A DNA stretch of 43,542 nucleotides from Oscillospiraceae bacterium (GTDB lineage Bacteria > Bacillota > Clostridia > Oscillospirales > Oscillospiraceae), in the NCBI GenBank assembly GCA_904501855.1, contig CAJGCI010000003.1:1-43542 (forward strand), written 5' to 3'. This document shows positions 16,531 to 24,682 of the stretch, piece by piece (positions within the stretch are counted from its first letter, which is position 1; each line of letters begins with the position of its first letter). The notes below the pieces were generated by a model. The model saw only the letters and a program-made list of their open reading frames with translations. It did not search any database and was not told the DNA's origin. A program made the position numbers and the translations under genes.

Positions 16531-16573
16531 ATTCATATTTAGTGAAATTCTAGTATTTGAAGGAGTTGTTTTT

Positions 16574-17308
16574 ATGTCCGGACATTCGAAATGGCATAAT
16601 ATTCAGAAGACCAAGGGTGCTGCTGACGCAAAACGCGCCCAGACTTTTACCAAGATCGCCCGTGAAATGATCGTTGCGGTCAAGGAAGGCGGAGGAGGAA
16701 ACCCGGACAGCAATTCCAAACTTGCCGCTGTTATTGCAAAAGCAAAAGCTGCCAACATGCCCAACGACAATATCAAAAGAACGATTGAAAAGGCTCTTGG
16801 CGCAGGCAACACAGACAACTACGAGCGCATCACTTATGAAGGATACGGTCCCAACGGAGTCGCTGTTATCGTTGATGCAATGACGGACAACCGCAATCGT
16901 ACCGCCAGTGAAGTACGTCACTATTTTGATAAATACGGTGGAAATCTCGGTGCAACAGGTTGTGTGTCCTGGTCATTTGACCGCAAGGGTGTAATCGTCA
17001 TTGACAATGAAGATCAGGAACTGGATGAAGATACCGTGATGATGGATGCTCTCGACTGCGGAGCAGATGATTTTGAGCCGGATGAGAACATCTACACAGT
17101 GTACACCGCTCCTGATGATGTTGCAGCCGTTTCCACCGCCCTTACGGATAAAGGCTATACCCTTCTTTCCGCTCAGGTTGAAATGATCCCTCAGAACGGT
17201 TACATCAAACTGGACAACGAAGACGACGCAAAGAACATGGAAAAAATGCTTGAAATGTTCGAAGACAATGACGATGTCCAGAACGTCTGGCACAACTGGG
17301 AAAACTGA
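16574..17308 (+). CDS. yebC: YebC/PmpR family protein (TACO1-type)
   Basis: The sequence begins with the family signature SGHSKWHNIQKTKGAADAKR and has GGGNPDSNSKL, NMPNDNIKRTIEKA, YEGYGPNGVA and a TDNRNRTASEVRH block. Its 244 residues match the family. These proteins were long called transcriptional regulators; newer work on relatives points to relief of ribosome stalling, so the exact role here is open. I chose ATG 16574 because AAGGAG (16560-16565) precedes it and homology starts there; 17 extra in-frame codons upstream lack family sequence. It converges on rnpB with a shared terminator. Confidence 0.95.
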   Translation: MSGHSKWHNIQKTKGAADAKRAQTFTKIAREMIVAVKEGGGGNPDSNSKLAAVIAKAKAANMPNDNIKRTIEKALGAGNTDNYERITYEGYGPNGVAVIVDAMTDNRNRTASEVRHYFDKYGGNLGATGCVSWSFDRKGVIVIDNEDQELDEDTVMMDALDCGADDFEPDENIYTVYTAPDDVAAVSTALTDKGYTLLSAQVEMIPQNGYIKLDNEDDAKNMEKMLEMFEDNDDVQNVWHNWEN

Positions 17309-17326
17309 TTAAGAAATAATTAAAAG

Positions 17327-17358
17327 GCCATTGCATGAAATATCATGCAATGGCTTTT
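17327..17358. terminator. Bidirectional terminator between yebC and rnpB
   Basis: A perfect 12-bp stem (17327-17338 with 17343-17354) with loop AATA is flanked by four A before and four T after, so it ends yebC on the plus strand and rnpB on the minus strand. It starts 18 bases after the yebC stop and abuts the mature end of the RNase P RNA. Confidence 0.88.
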
Positions 17359-17701
17359 CTAGTCCGCCTGTAAGCCGGGTTCTGTTAAAAGCAGTCATCT
17401 ATCTGTGGCAGGGGATTGCTCCCGTGCTCAAGCCACCTCCTCAGGACGGCGGGGCGTGCCTATATGTCCTTCCACGGTGTTGCTCCGAATAGAGTTTACA
17501 GCGTCAGCATGTCTCCATGTGACGGGTGAGCTCTTACCTCGCCTTTCCACCCTTACCGGAAAGATCCGGCGGTATATTTCTGTTGCACTTGTCCGAGGGT
17601 CACCCCTGGCGGATGTTATCCGTTATTCTTGCCCCTGGAGCCCGGACTTTCCTCACATACATATTTTCATATTGTACCCGCGACTGCTCAGCGAACTACT
17701 T
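17359..17701 (-). ncRNA. rnpB: RNase P RNA (rnpB), type A
   Basis: This is the catalytic RNA of RNase P, which trims tRNA 5' ends. Read on the minus strand it contains the universal blocks gaggaaagtccgggct near the 5' end, agtgcaacagaaat followed by accgcc, ggtaagggtggaaag, cggagcaacacc, and agatagatgac with cagaacccggcttac at the 3' end. Helix P1 is visible: 17691-17699 pairs with 17359-17367 (agttcgc with gcggact). The length of about 343 bases and the order of blocks fit a type A RNA, found in Clostridia rather than Bacilli. The 5' end agrees with its predicted promoter to within a few bases. No protein gene should be called here. Confidence 0.95.
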
Positions 17702-17706
17702 TAGTT

Positions 17707-17734
17707 ATTGTAGCACCGAGTTTATTGAAGTCAA
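17707..17734 (-). promoter_or_regulatory. rnpB promoter
   Basis: On the minus strand TTGACT (17734-17729) and TACAAT (17712-17707) are 16 bases apart. Transcription would start near 17700, exactly where RNase P helix P1 begins, which supports both calls. Confidence 0.8.
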
Positions 17735-17757
17735 CTATATTTTCCTCTGCTTAATTC

Positions 17758-17786
17758 TTGTAAACTGCAGAAAGCAGGGTTATAAT
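17758..17786 (+). promoter_or_regulatory. murD promoter
   Basis: TTGTAA (17758-17763) and TATAAT (17781-17786) have a 17-base spacer. It points away from the rnpB promoter, with the two -35 boxes 23 bases apart. Confidence 0.78.
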
Positions 17787-17826
17787 TTCACGTGATAATA
17801 TCCCCATGAAAACTGAGGTAATCCCT

Positions 17827-19212
17827 ATGACAATGAATGAATACATCAACAGCTTAAAAGGCAAGTCCATAGGAGTTCTTGGAATTGGTGTCAGCAATTC
17901 ACCTCTGATCCGAACCCTGCTGGACCATGGTCTGACGGATATCACGGCATGTGATATCCATTCCGAAGAGGAGCTGGGGGAAACAGCACAGGAATTCAAG
18001 GACAGAGGAGTTAAACTCCAGCTTGGACCGGATTATCTGGAAAATCTTGATTTTGATATTATTTTCCGCACTCCCGGCCTGATGCCCTTTGATCCCCATC
18101 TTGTACGTGCCAAAGAACAGGGAAGTGTCCTTACATCAGAGATGGAAGCATTCCTGAAGATCTGTCCCTGTCCTGTAATCGCTGTAACCGGCTCTGACGG
18201 CAAGACCACCACGACCACCATCATATCAGAGCTTTTGAAAAAACAGGGATTCTGCGTTCATTTAGGGGGCAATATCGGCCATCCGCTGTTTTCGGAAGCG
18301 GAAACGATCCATCCGGAGGATTTTGCCGTTCTGGAACTCAGTTCATTTCAGCTTCACAGTATGGATGCTCATCCTGACGTTGCGGTGATCACCAACATTT
18401 CTCCCAACCATCTGGATAAGCATCTTGATTATAAGGACTACTATGATTCCAAGGCCAATATCTTTATCAAACAGACAGCAGAAGACCATCTGATCCTGAA
18501 TGCAAAGGATGAGATGACCCCGTATTACAAAAGTATGAGTTCCGGCAGTATATCATATTTTGCCAGAGAACAGGCGGTATCGAACGGTGTATACAGTGAA
18601 GGAGACAGCATCTATTCAATTTATCCCGGCGATAAGCCGCACCTGATCATGTCAGCGTCGGATATTATCCTTCCGGGAGTTCATAATCTGGAAAACTACC
18701 TGGCAGCGATCTGTGCCACACGGGGCCTTGTCACGGTTGAGACCTGCAGGGAAGTGGCGCGTTCTTTTTCCGGAGTGGAACACCGGCTGGAACGTGTACG
18801 TGTGTGGAATGGCATTACATATATCAATGATTCCATCGGAACGAGCCCGACCCGGACCATTGCAGGACTTCACGCCATGCCGAAAAAGCCGATCCTGATT
18901 GCGGGCGGATATGACAAGGAAATTCCATTTGACGACCTGGGTACTGAAATTAATCGTTACTGCAAGAAAGTTTTTCTTACCGGTGATACCGCTGAAAAGA
19001 TCTGTGATTCCATCCTGAACGCAGAAAACCGCAAAGAATACAGTCCACCGGTGGAGATCGTAGAGGATTTCAGAGAATGCTTTCTCGCCGCTTCATATGC
19101 CGCAGAGGAAGGAGATATCATTCTGCTCTCTCCGGCATGTGCCGCATTCGATCATTTCAAAAACTTCATGGAACGGGGCATATACTTTAAAGAACTGGTT
19201 TCCAAACTTTAA
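17827..19212 (+). CDS. murD: UDP-N-acetylmuramoyl-L-alanine--D-glutamate ligase MurD
   Basis: MurD adds D-glutamate to UDP-MurNAc-L-Ala in cytoplasmic peptidoglycan precursor synthesis. The ATP loop VTGSDGKTTTT, the NISPNHLDKH block, HRLERV and YINDSIGTSPTRT are characteristic, and SPACAAFDHFKNFMERG ends the ligase fold. I chose ATG 17827 (461 residues) because GAGG (17815-17818) precedes it by 8 bases; ATG 17806 is only about 14 bases from the expected transcription start and has no ribosome binding site. It stands alone between rnpB and a convergent operon, away from the usual mur/div cluster. Confidence 0.95.
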   Translation: MTMNEYINSLKGKSIGVLGIGVSNSPLIRTLLDHGLTDITACDIHSEEELGETAQEFKDRGVKLQLGPDYLENLDFDIIFRTPGLMPFDPHLVRAKEQGSVLTSEMEAFLKICPCPVIAVTGSDGKTTTTTIISELLKKQGFCVHLGGNIGHPLFSEAETIHPEDFAVLELSSFQLHSMDAHPDVAVITNISPNHLDKHLDYKDYYDSKANIFIKQTAEDHLILNAKDEMTPYYKSMSSGSISYFAREQAVSNGVYSEGDSIYSIYPGDKPHLIMSASDIILPGVHNLENYLAAICATRGLVTVETCREVARSFSGVEHRLERVRVWNGITYINDSIGTSPTRTIAGLHAMPKKPILIAGGYDKEIPFDDLGTEINRYCKKVFLTGDTAEKICDSILNAENRKEYSPPVEIVEDFRECFLAASYAAEEGDIILLSPACAAFDHFKNFMERGIYFKELVSKL

Positions 19213-19224
19213 TCAATCAAATAA

Positions 19225-19256
19225 AAGAGGCGGTCTGATTATTCAGACCGCCTCTT
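19225..19256. terminator. Bidirectional terminator between murD and the ybaK operon
   Basis: A perfect 14-bp stem (19225-19238 with 19243-19256) with loop TTAT lies 12 bases after murD. On the minus strand it is followed by TTTTATTT, so it is a stronger terminator for the ybaK-end operon than for murD. Confidence 0.87.
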
Positions 19257-19261
19257 ATTCA

Positions 19262-19732
19262 CTATTCCGGTATCTTGCAGACATCTACCCACCGCATTGC
19301 GTGAGAGATTTCAAACAGTTCTTCCGGTGTCAGTTCTATGGCACTGTTGGCACTGCCGACGGCAGGATAGACGGAAGGAAACCGTTTCACGCTGGAGTCG
19401 ATAAAGATCTCCACATCTTCGTTGACTGCGAAAGGACAAACACCTCCGACTCCATGCCCGATTAGTTCTTCCACGACATCATGTGTCAGCATGGAGGCTT
19501 TCATACCGAATTCCGATTTGAATTTTTTGTTATCGACCCGGGCATCTCCTGCGGCAACGACAAGCATGGGATGCTCTTTTCCTTTAAAGGACAGTGTTTT
19601 TGCGATCCTGGCGCCTTCCACGCCCACAGCCTGGGCTGCAAGATCCACTGTCGCGCTGGAAACATCAAAGACCTGAATCCGGTCTTCCACTCCAAACTGT
19701 TTCAGGTACTCAGTTGCGGATTCTAACGACAT
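19262..19732 (-). CDS. YbaK/ProX-type aminoacyl-tRNA deacylase
   Basis: The 156-residue single-domain protein belongs to the YbaK/prolyl-tRNA synthetase editing-domain family. It shows ARIAKTLSFK (with the conserved lysine), LVVAAGDARVDNKK, and GGVCPFAV, which corresponds to the GGxxPFG substrate loop. Relatives hydrolyse mischarged Cys-, Ala- or other aminoacyl-tRNAs in trans. Which substrate is used cannot be told from the sequence. AAAGGAA precedes the ATG on the minus strand. It is the last gene of the five-gene operon, 23 bases after the TPM gene, which seems functionally unrelated. Confidence 0.9.
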   Translation of the reverse strand: MSLESATEYLKQFGVEDRIQVFDVSSATVDLAAQAVGVEGARIAKTLSFKGKEHPMLVVAAGDARVDNKKFKSEFGMKASMLTHDVVEELIGHGVGGVCPFAVNEDVEIFIDSSVKRFPSVYPAVGSANSAIELTPEELFEISHAMRWVDVCKIPE

Positions 19733-19755
19733 TTGAAAGGTTCCTTTCTATCAGG

Positions 19756-20658
19756 TTATCTGCGCCCAAAGCCGCCGCCGCCGAAACCGCCGCCGCCGTG
19801 GCCAATTCCACCGCCGAAGCCGCTTCCGCCAAAACCGCCGCTGTGACTTCCTCCGAAGGAGCCCCATGAGCTTCCTCCCGTAAAATTGGAATGATGGGAG
19901 GAGGGATTATAGAAATCATAATAGTTGTGCATTCCCGTATGGTATCCCCAGTAGGGGCGGCGAGGACCGAAAAACAGGAAGTAGGGGAGCCAGGTTCCTG
20001 TCCTGATATAGTGCGTGCGGCGTATGGACCGAACGATCGCCTGGAAGAATATATACAGGAAGATCAGGGTGAAAATCAGAGAGAACAGATCCACACTGCT
20101 GCCGTATTCACCGTACGAATCCGAGTTCGTAATATACTGATCCGCATGGGACACATTGGCTGTATACTGTGTGTCAAACCACTCAAGAATACCATCAAAG
20201 ACCGTATTGACTGCCTGATCGTATTTTCCGGCATCAAAATAGTTCTCAAACTTGTTAAGGTCATCTCCCAGACTGTCAGCCAGAGAGTCCACGTCGATAC
20301 CGAGACCGCACTGGATATAATACTTGTTTTCCTCTGTGACCAGAAGGATCAGAATGCCGTTGTTGTAATCACTGGAACCGATCCCCCAGCTGTTGAACAG
20401 TTTCATGGCGTATTCATCGCTGCTGAATCCTCCGGTATATTTTACCGTGGCAACAACGACCTGGGCACCGCTGCACTGCTGTTCCAGAGCTCCGTTGAAG
20501 TTTTTGATTTTCTCAACGGTGGACTGGGACAAGACATTCGCATTGTCGGTAACGTAATAAACATCACTGGCATTGAGAGTCTCAGCATGGATAGGAATCG
20601 CAAGAAAACTTGCGACCATGACCAGGACGATTAATACATGAATAAACCTTGCTCTCAT
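19756..20658 (-). CDS. TPM-domain (YgcG-like) membrane protein with Gly-rich tail
   Basis: A signal peptide (cleavage near residue 25, HAE) leads into a TPM domain (about 35-165) with VTDNANVLS, AQVVVATV, GILILLV and YIQCGLGIDV. A membrane helix follows (about 190-209). The tail, about 264-300, is a glycine/serine/phenylalanine low-complexity region ending GGGGFGRR. TPM proteins with LemA neighbours are widespread envelope proteins of uncertain role; a phosphatase activity was proposed for a plant member, and I do not claim it here. Its start lies 9 bases after lemA, so the two are coupled. The tail is typical of the family. Confidence 0.9.
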   Translation of the reverse strand: MRARFIHVLIVLVMVASFLAIPIHAETLNASDVYYVTDNANVLSQSTVEKIKNFNGALEQQCSGAQVVVATVKYTGGFSSDEYAMKLFNSWGIGSSDYNNGILILLVTEENKYYIQCGLGIDVDSLADSLGDDLNKFENYFDAGKYDQAVNTVFDGILEWFDTQYTANVSHADQYITNSDSYGEYGSSVDLFSLIFTLIFLYIFFQAIVRSIRRTHYIRTGTWLPYFLFFGPRRPYWGYHTGMHNYYDFYNPSSHHSNFTGGSSWGSFGGSHSGGFGGSGFGGGIGHGGGGFGGGGFGRR

Positions 20659-20667
20659 TTCATCACC

Positions 20668-21231
20668 TTACGCAAAATAAGCAGGAGCTTTTACTCCGGA
20701 CAGTTTCGCCAGGATATTTGCCGGGAACGAATGGTACGGTCCGTTGATAAACGAGCTGACGGACTCGTTGTAGCCGGAACTTTCAATCGTGGCTATTGCG
20801 CCGTCATAGTTGGTCTGGTACTGGGAGAAACCGGCCTGATCACGATCATTGAGTGTTTTCGTCTTCAGCTCATTGATTACCTGTGTTGCGACCGTTCTCA
20901 GTTCGGTATAGTTGGCATACAGTTCCTTGATATTGCCTACCTTGCCGTCCAGATTGGTCTCCAGATGGCTTCTTGCGCTGTTCAGCGCCGTAGTATCAAT
21001 CCCGTATTCCATGGCGATCGTACTGATTCCGAGGCAGGAGCTGGAAATGTTTTTCAGTTGTGTGAAAACCGACGGATGCAGATAACCATCATAATTGATC
21101 CCATTGTAAAAACCTTCTGTGATCTCATTGACCTTATTGCCCAGTTTTACATGGGTGGCCAGAAGGGTAGAGGCAATTACCAGGATCACTGCAATTATGA
21201 TTGCCACTGTTTTATTCTTCAAAATTCCCAT
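20668..21231 (-). CDS. LemA family membrane protein (divergent)
   Basis: One N-terminal membrane helix (about residues 8-26, TVAIIIAVILVIAS) is followed by an alpha-helical exterior domain. The C-terminal stretch, with SSFINGPYHSFPANILAKL, matches the end of the LemA fold, where FP and NxxA are conserved; the N-terminal half is less like typical LemA. I chose the ATG at 21231 because AGGTG precedes it; an upstream ATG at 21252 has no binding site. The 187 residues are usual. LemA and TPM genes are often neighbours, which supports the call. Function is unknown. Confidence 0.82.
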   Translation of the reverse strand: MGILKNKTVAIIIAVILVIASTLLATHVKLGNKVNEITEGFYNGINYDGYLHPSVFTQLKNISSSCLGISTIAMEYGIDTTALNSARSHLETNLDGKVGNIKELYANYTELRTVATQVINELKTKTLNDRDQAGFSQYQTNYDGAIATIESSGYNESVSSFINGPYHSFPANILAKLSGVKAPAYFA

Positions 21232-21298
21232 TATAAACACCTGTAATATCATCTGATATAAGCATCAGACTTGATTTCTTTCATCTCTGCCTGAATGA

Positions 21299-22507
21299 TC
21301 ATCCGCGCATTTCAAGCAGTTTCTGTTTCAGTTCGCCTTCGATATGACCCAGTTCGATCTCAGCCTGTTCGCGGCGGGCACGACCTTCATTCTGGATCTG
21401 TTTCACTTCTTCCAGCGTGTCAATCAGTTCCTGATTGGTCTTTTTCAGGGTTTCAAGATCAATGATTCCACGCTCGGATTCCTTGGCAACTGCAACGCTG
21501 CCCTGGTGAAGTTTCTCGGCATTTTCTTCCAGAAGCTTGTTGGTAACTTCCGTTACTTCGTTCTGTGCTTTGGCAGCCTGTTCCGAATGATAAATGGAAA
21601 GTGCCATGACCATCTGATTCTTCCACAGGGGAATGGTGTTGACGATGGAAGACTGGATCTTCTCGCTCATCAGATTATCATTGTTCTGGATCATGCGGAT
21701 CTGAGGAGCCATCTGAATGGATACGACACGTGTCAGCTCAAGATCGTGGATCTTCTTCTCGAATCTGCCGATCATATTGGCAAAGTCATTTGCTTTCTGA
21801 GCATCTTCCGCATTTCCGCTCTTTTCCGCAGCCGCCTTCAGTTTGGGAAGTTCTTCGTTGCGGAGCTGTTCGGCTTTGATCTTACCGGCAATAATATACA
21901 TGGTAAGTTCTTTCTGATACTCTTCATTGCGTTCATACATCTTATCCAGCATCGCAGTATCTTTCATCAGGACGATCTGATGCTGCTGCAGCTGCTCAAC
22001 GATCTTGTCCACGTTGACTTCTGCCTTGTCGTACTGAGCCTTCAGGCTGGCAAGACTCTGCTCTGTTTTCTTAAACAGTCCTTTGAGTCCTTTTTTGTCC
22101 TTTTCATCAAAATTGAATCCTTCCAGTTCCACAACAAGATCGGAGAGGATGCCGCCGACCTCGCCAAGGTCCTTGGTTTTAACGGACTGAAGAGCCGTCT
22201 CGGAGAATTCTGCGATATTTTTCTGTGCTGCTGCACCATAATTGAGGACCTGCTCGGTATTCAGTACATCGATCTTATCAGCAAACTCGCGAACTGCAGC
22301 CTGTTCCTCGGGAGTCAGGGATTCGATATCAAGCCGTTCACCGGAAACTTCATCGGTATACACAGCCTCCGTTGCTTCCACAGCGTCATCGACTGCTTCC
22401 TGGACTGCGGTGGCAAATGCAGTACCTGTTTCATTGGGATCCAGCGTCAGATGGATCGAGGAGGTTGCACCTTCGTTTTTTACTTCAAATTCATTGTTGT
22501 CTGCCAT
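21299..22507 (-). CDS. telA: TelA/KlaA family toxic anion resistance protein
   Basis: The 402-residue, largely alpha-helical soluble protein shows the TelA/PF05816 pattern, with VLNYGAAAQKNIAEFSE, FNFDEKDKKGLKGLF, a QIRMIQNNDNLMSEKIQSS block and TIPLWKNQMVMALS. Members are tied to tellurite and other stress resistance and to envelope stress, often without tellurium exposure. An acidic N-terminal region of about 60 residues precedes the core. AAAGGAA lies upstream of its ATG. It is co-transcribed behind an XpaC-like gene, its usual partner. Confidence 0.92.
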   Translation of the reverse strand: MADNNEFEVKNEGATSSIHLTLDPNETGTAFATAVQEAVDDAVEATEAVYTDEVSGERLDIESLTPEEQAAVREFADKIDVLNTEQVLNYGAAAQKNIAEFSETALQSVKTKDLGEVGGILSDLVVELEGFNFDEKDKKGLKGLFKKTEQSLASLKAQYDKAEVNVDKIVEQLQQHQIVLMKDTAMLDKMYERNEEYQKELTMYIIAGKIKAEQLRNEELPKLKAAAEKSGNAEDAQKANDFANMIGRFEKKIHDLELTRVVSIQMAPQIRMIQNNDNLMSEKIQSSIVNTIPLWKNQMVMALSIYHSEQAAKAQNEVTEVTNKLLEENAEKLHQGSVAVAKESERGIIDLETLKKTNQELIDTLEEVKQIQNEGRARREQAEIELGHIEGELKQKLLEMRG

Positions 22508-22550
22508 GATAGTTTTTCCTTTCGTTAAGCAATAATATGACTAAACTCTG

Positions 22551-23207
22551 TTATTTGACTTTAAAATCGGATTTACCGGAAAGACCTTCCCGTTCCAGCA
22601 TCTGGTTCATTACCTGAATATCGGTTTCGATATCAAGAGCCTGGTTGGCAAACAGTGCATCCAGCTGTTTCTTATACGCCGCAATAGCGGTATCCAGCAT
22701 CGATTCGATGTTCTCCATGGTTTTATCCAGGTTGGATCCCGAGATTCCCTGACTGCTCATACGGTCATAGGAGTTCAGAAGCTTCAGCGTAGTAGGGAGG
22801 TAGTAGTTCATAAACTGTTTGATCTGAGGAACATCCGAAGGATCTTCAATGGCATCCTGAATGATCTTGTCCGTGATCTGCATCAGTTCATTGATTCTGG
22901 ACCGGATCTCCGGTTTTTCAATGGATTTATACAGGCGTCCCATTTCCGCCAAAGCCATCCGGCCTTCCTTGACAATGGGATCTACTTTTGGCCCGTAGCT
23001 GACATTTTCCTGTTCCTGTTTGATTTCCTCCGCCGATGGTTTCTGGGATGAAAGGACCATATAGGTCAGATAAGAAGCTATCCCGGAGAGTACCGCCGTC
23101 AATATCAGTGCCCACAGCTTATACACTGGGAAAATGATGCTGCAAAGTACCCAGCAGAGTGCAAAGGCGTAGATCGGGAAAACAGTTTTTTTGTTTTTTA
23201 AGGTCAA
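22551..23207 (-). CDS. XpaC-like membrane protein (5-bromo-4-chloroindolyl phosphate hydrolysis family)
   Basis: Two N-terminal membrane helices (about residues 10-28 and 31-50) precede a helical cytoplasmic region with KEGRMALAEMGRLYKSI, MNYYLPTTLKLLNSYDRM and AIAAYKKQLDALF, the conserved XpaC/YceG-type core. The family name comes from an indolyl-phosphate plate phenotype; the real function is unknown. Translation starts at TTG 23207: AGGTGA lies 5 bases upstream and an in-frame TGA directly precedes it, so no earlier start exists. It heads the xpaC-telA-lemA-TPM-ybaK operon. At 218 residues it is typical. Confidence 0.85.
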   Translation of the reverse strand: MTLKNKKTVFPIYAFALCWVLCSIIFPVYKLWALILTAVLSGIASYLTYMVLSSQKPSAEEIKQEQENVSYGPKVDPIVKEGRMALAEMGRLYKSIEKPEIRSRINELMQITDKIIQDAIEDPSDVPQIKQFMNYYLPTTLKLLNSYDRMSSQGISGSNLDKTMENIESMLDTAIAAYKKQLDALFANQALDIETDIQVMNQMLEREGLSGKSDFKVK

Positions 23208-23254
23208 TCAACTCACCTCGCTCAGATATATATAAATATTATATAATAATAAAT

Positions 23255-23283
23255 ATAATATTATCAATGCGAAATACCGTCAA
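23255..23283 (-). promoter_or_regulatory. Promoter of the xpaC-telA-lemA-TPM-ybaK operon
   Basis: On the minus strand TTGACG (23283-23278) and TATTAT (23260-23255) have a 17-base spacer, about 48 bases upstream of the TTG start. The surrounding DNA is very AT-rich. Confidence 0.65.
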
Positions 23284-23287
23284 GGTA

Positions 23288-23316
23288 TTGGAAAAATCCC
23301 ACAATTATTGTATAAT
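23288..23316 (+). promoter_or_regulatory. rpe promoter
   Basis: TTGGAA (23288-23293) and TATAAT (23311-23316) have a 17-base spacer. Its -35 is only 4 bases from the -35 of the divergent xpaC operon promoter. Confidence 0.75.
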
Positions 23317-23367
23317 ATATCAGTTAGTTTTGACGATTATTTTCCTGTTTTTTCCGGAGGTATTCTC

Positions 23368-24021
23368 ATGATAAAAATCGCTCCTTCAATTCTTTCTGCC
23401 GACTTCGCAAAGCTCGGTCAGGAAGTGGATGAATGCCTGCAGGGCGGGGCAGATTATATTCATTTTGATGTGATGGACGGAGAATTCGTCCCCAATATTT
23501 CCATCGGTATTCCGGTGCTGAAATCCCTGCGTAAGCACACTGACGGTTTTATCGATGTTCATCTGATGATCGATCGACCGGTCCGATATGTGGAGACGTT
23601 TGTAAATGCCGGCGCAGACCTTCTCACATTTCATGTGGAATCCGACTCCGAAGAGAATATCCTGGCTGCCGTGAAGAAGACCAAAGAGCTTGGTAAAAAA
23701 GTGGGACTTTCCGTAAAACCGAAGACCCAGGCGGACGCTCTTTACACGTATATGGAACTTCTTGACCTGGTACTGGTAATGACCGTGGAGCCCGGCTTCG
23801 GAGGACAGTCCTTCATGGCAGATATGCTGCCGAAAATCGAAACATTTGCCAAATACATCGACGAACACCATCTGAACTGCGAGCTGGAAGTGGATGGCGG
23901 TGTGGACATTAAAACCGCTCCGCTGGTCAAACAGGCGGGGGCAAATGTGCTTGTTGCCGGCAGTGCAGTCTTCCGGGAAAAAGACCGCGGACAGATCATT
24001 CAGGCATTACGCGAAGTCTGA
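23368..24021 (+). CDS. rpe: Ribulose-phosphate 3-epimerase
   Basis: Rpe interconverts ribulose 5-phosphate and xylulose 5-phosphate in the pentose phosphate pathway. The TIM-barrel motifs are in order: APSILSADFAKL, HFDVMDGEFVPN, DVHLMIDRP, VEPGFGGQSF and EVDGGV. With the ATG at 23368 it has 217 residues, the usual size; GGAGG (23356-23360) lies 7 bases upstream, and the longer reading frame above it lacks homology. In many Bacillota rpe follows rsgA; here it has moved and leads recR-rnj. Confidence 0.97.
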   Translation: MIKIAPSILSADFAKLGQEVDECLQGGADYIHFDVMDGEFVPNISIGIPVLKSLRKHTDGFIDVHLMIDRPVRYVETFVNAGADLLTFHVESDSEENILAAVKKTKELGKKVGLSVKPKTQADALYTYMELLDLVLVMTVEPGFGGQSFMADMLPKIETFAKYIDEHHLNCELEVDGGVDIKTAPLVKQAGANVLVAGSAVFREKDRGQIIQALREV

Positions 24022-24042
24022 AAGAACTAAAAGGAGAACACT

Positions 24043-24642
24043 ATGGATTTTTATCCTGCTTCAATGGAAAACCTGATCGATAAATTTGCTTCTCTGCCTG
24101 GAGTAGGCCGAAAAAGTGCGCAGCGCCTGGCATTTCACATGCTTTCTCTTCCTGACGGACAGGCGGAACTGTTTGCCGATGCGATTATCCAGGCCAGAAA
24201 AAACGTCCATTGCTGCAAGGTATGCCAGAATCTGACCGAAGGAGATATCTGCGGCATCTGCGACAATGACAACCGGGATCATTCTACGATCTGCGTCGTC
24301 ACGGAGCCGAAGGATGTCCTAACCATCGAACAGAGCCATGAATACCACGGCGTTTATCATGTTCTGCACGGAGCGCTGTCACCCATCAGCCATATCGGTC
24401 CGGATGATATCCGGATCCGTGAACTGCTTCAGCGCATTGCAGACAACGATATCCGTGAAATCATCATGGCAACAAACCCCGACACCGAAGGGGAAGCCAC
24501 TGCCATGTATATCTCCCGGCTTCTTCAGCCTTTCGGAGTAAAAGTAACACGACTTGCTTACGGCATCCCGGTAGGATCCAACATCGAGTTTGCGGATTCC
24601 GCAACGATCATCCGGGCTATAGAGGGAAGAACGGAAATGTAA
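24043..24642 (+). CDS. recR: Recombination mediator RecR
   Basis: RecR works with RecF/RecO to load RecA at gaps. The helix-hairpin-helix LPGVGRKSAQRLAFH (about 18-32), a four-cysteine zinc finger (CCKVCQNLTEGDICGIC) and a Toprim domain with CVVTEP and TNPDTEGEATA are all present, and YGIPVGSNIEFAD ends the conserved core. The 199 residues are standard. AAAAGGAG precedes the ATG. dnaX and the YbaB gene, its frequent neighbours, are not here. Confidence 0.97.
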   Translation: MDFYPASMENLIDKFASLPGVGRKSAQRLAFHMLSLPDGQAELFADAIIQARKNVHCCKVCQNLTEGDICGICDNDNRDHSTICVVTEPKDVLTIEQSHEYHGVYHVLHGALSPISHIGPDDIRIRELLQRIADNDIREIIMATNPDTEGEATAMYISRLLQPFGVKVTRLAYGIPVGSNIEFADSATIIRAIEGRTEM

Positions 24643-24682
24643 TCAACGAGGATAAGAATACTGAATCAATTTTGGAGGTTTT

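Noticed and set aside
16523..16573. N-terminal extension of YebC
   Set aside because: Family sequence and the AAGGAG site both point to ATG 16574.
17405..17795. Short open frames over the RNase P RNA
   Set aside because: The region matches rnpB blocks and secondary structure on the opposite strand.
19756..19870. Gly-rich repeats of the TPM gene as a DNA repeat element
   Set aside because: They are coding low-complexity sequence usual for this protein family.
21344..22528. Open frame of 394 codons antisense to telA
   Set aside because: Opposite a recognised protein, with Cys/Phe/Leu-rich sequence typical of antisense frames.
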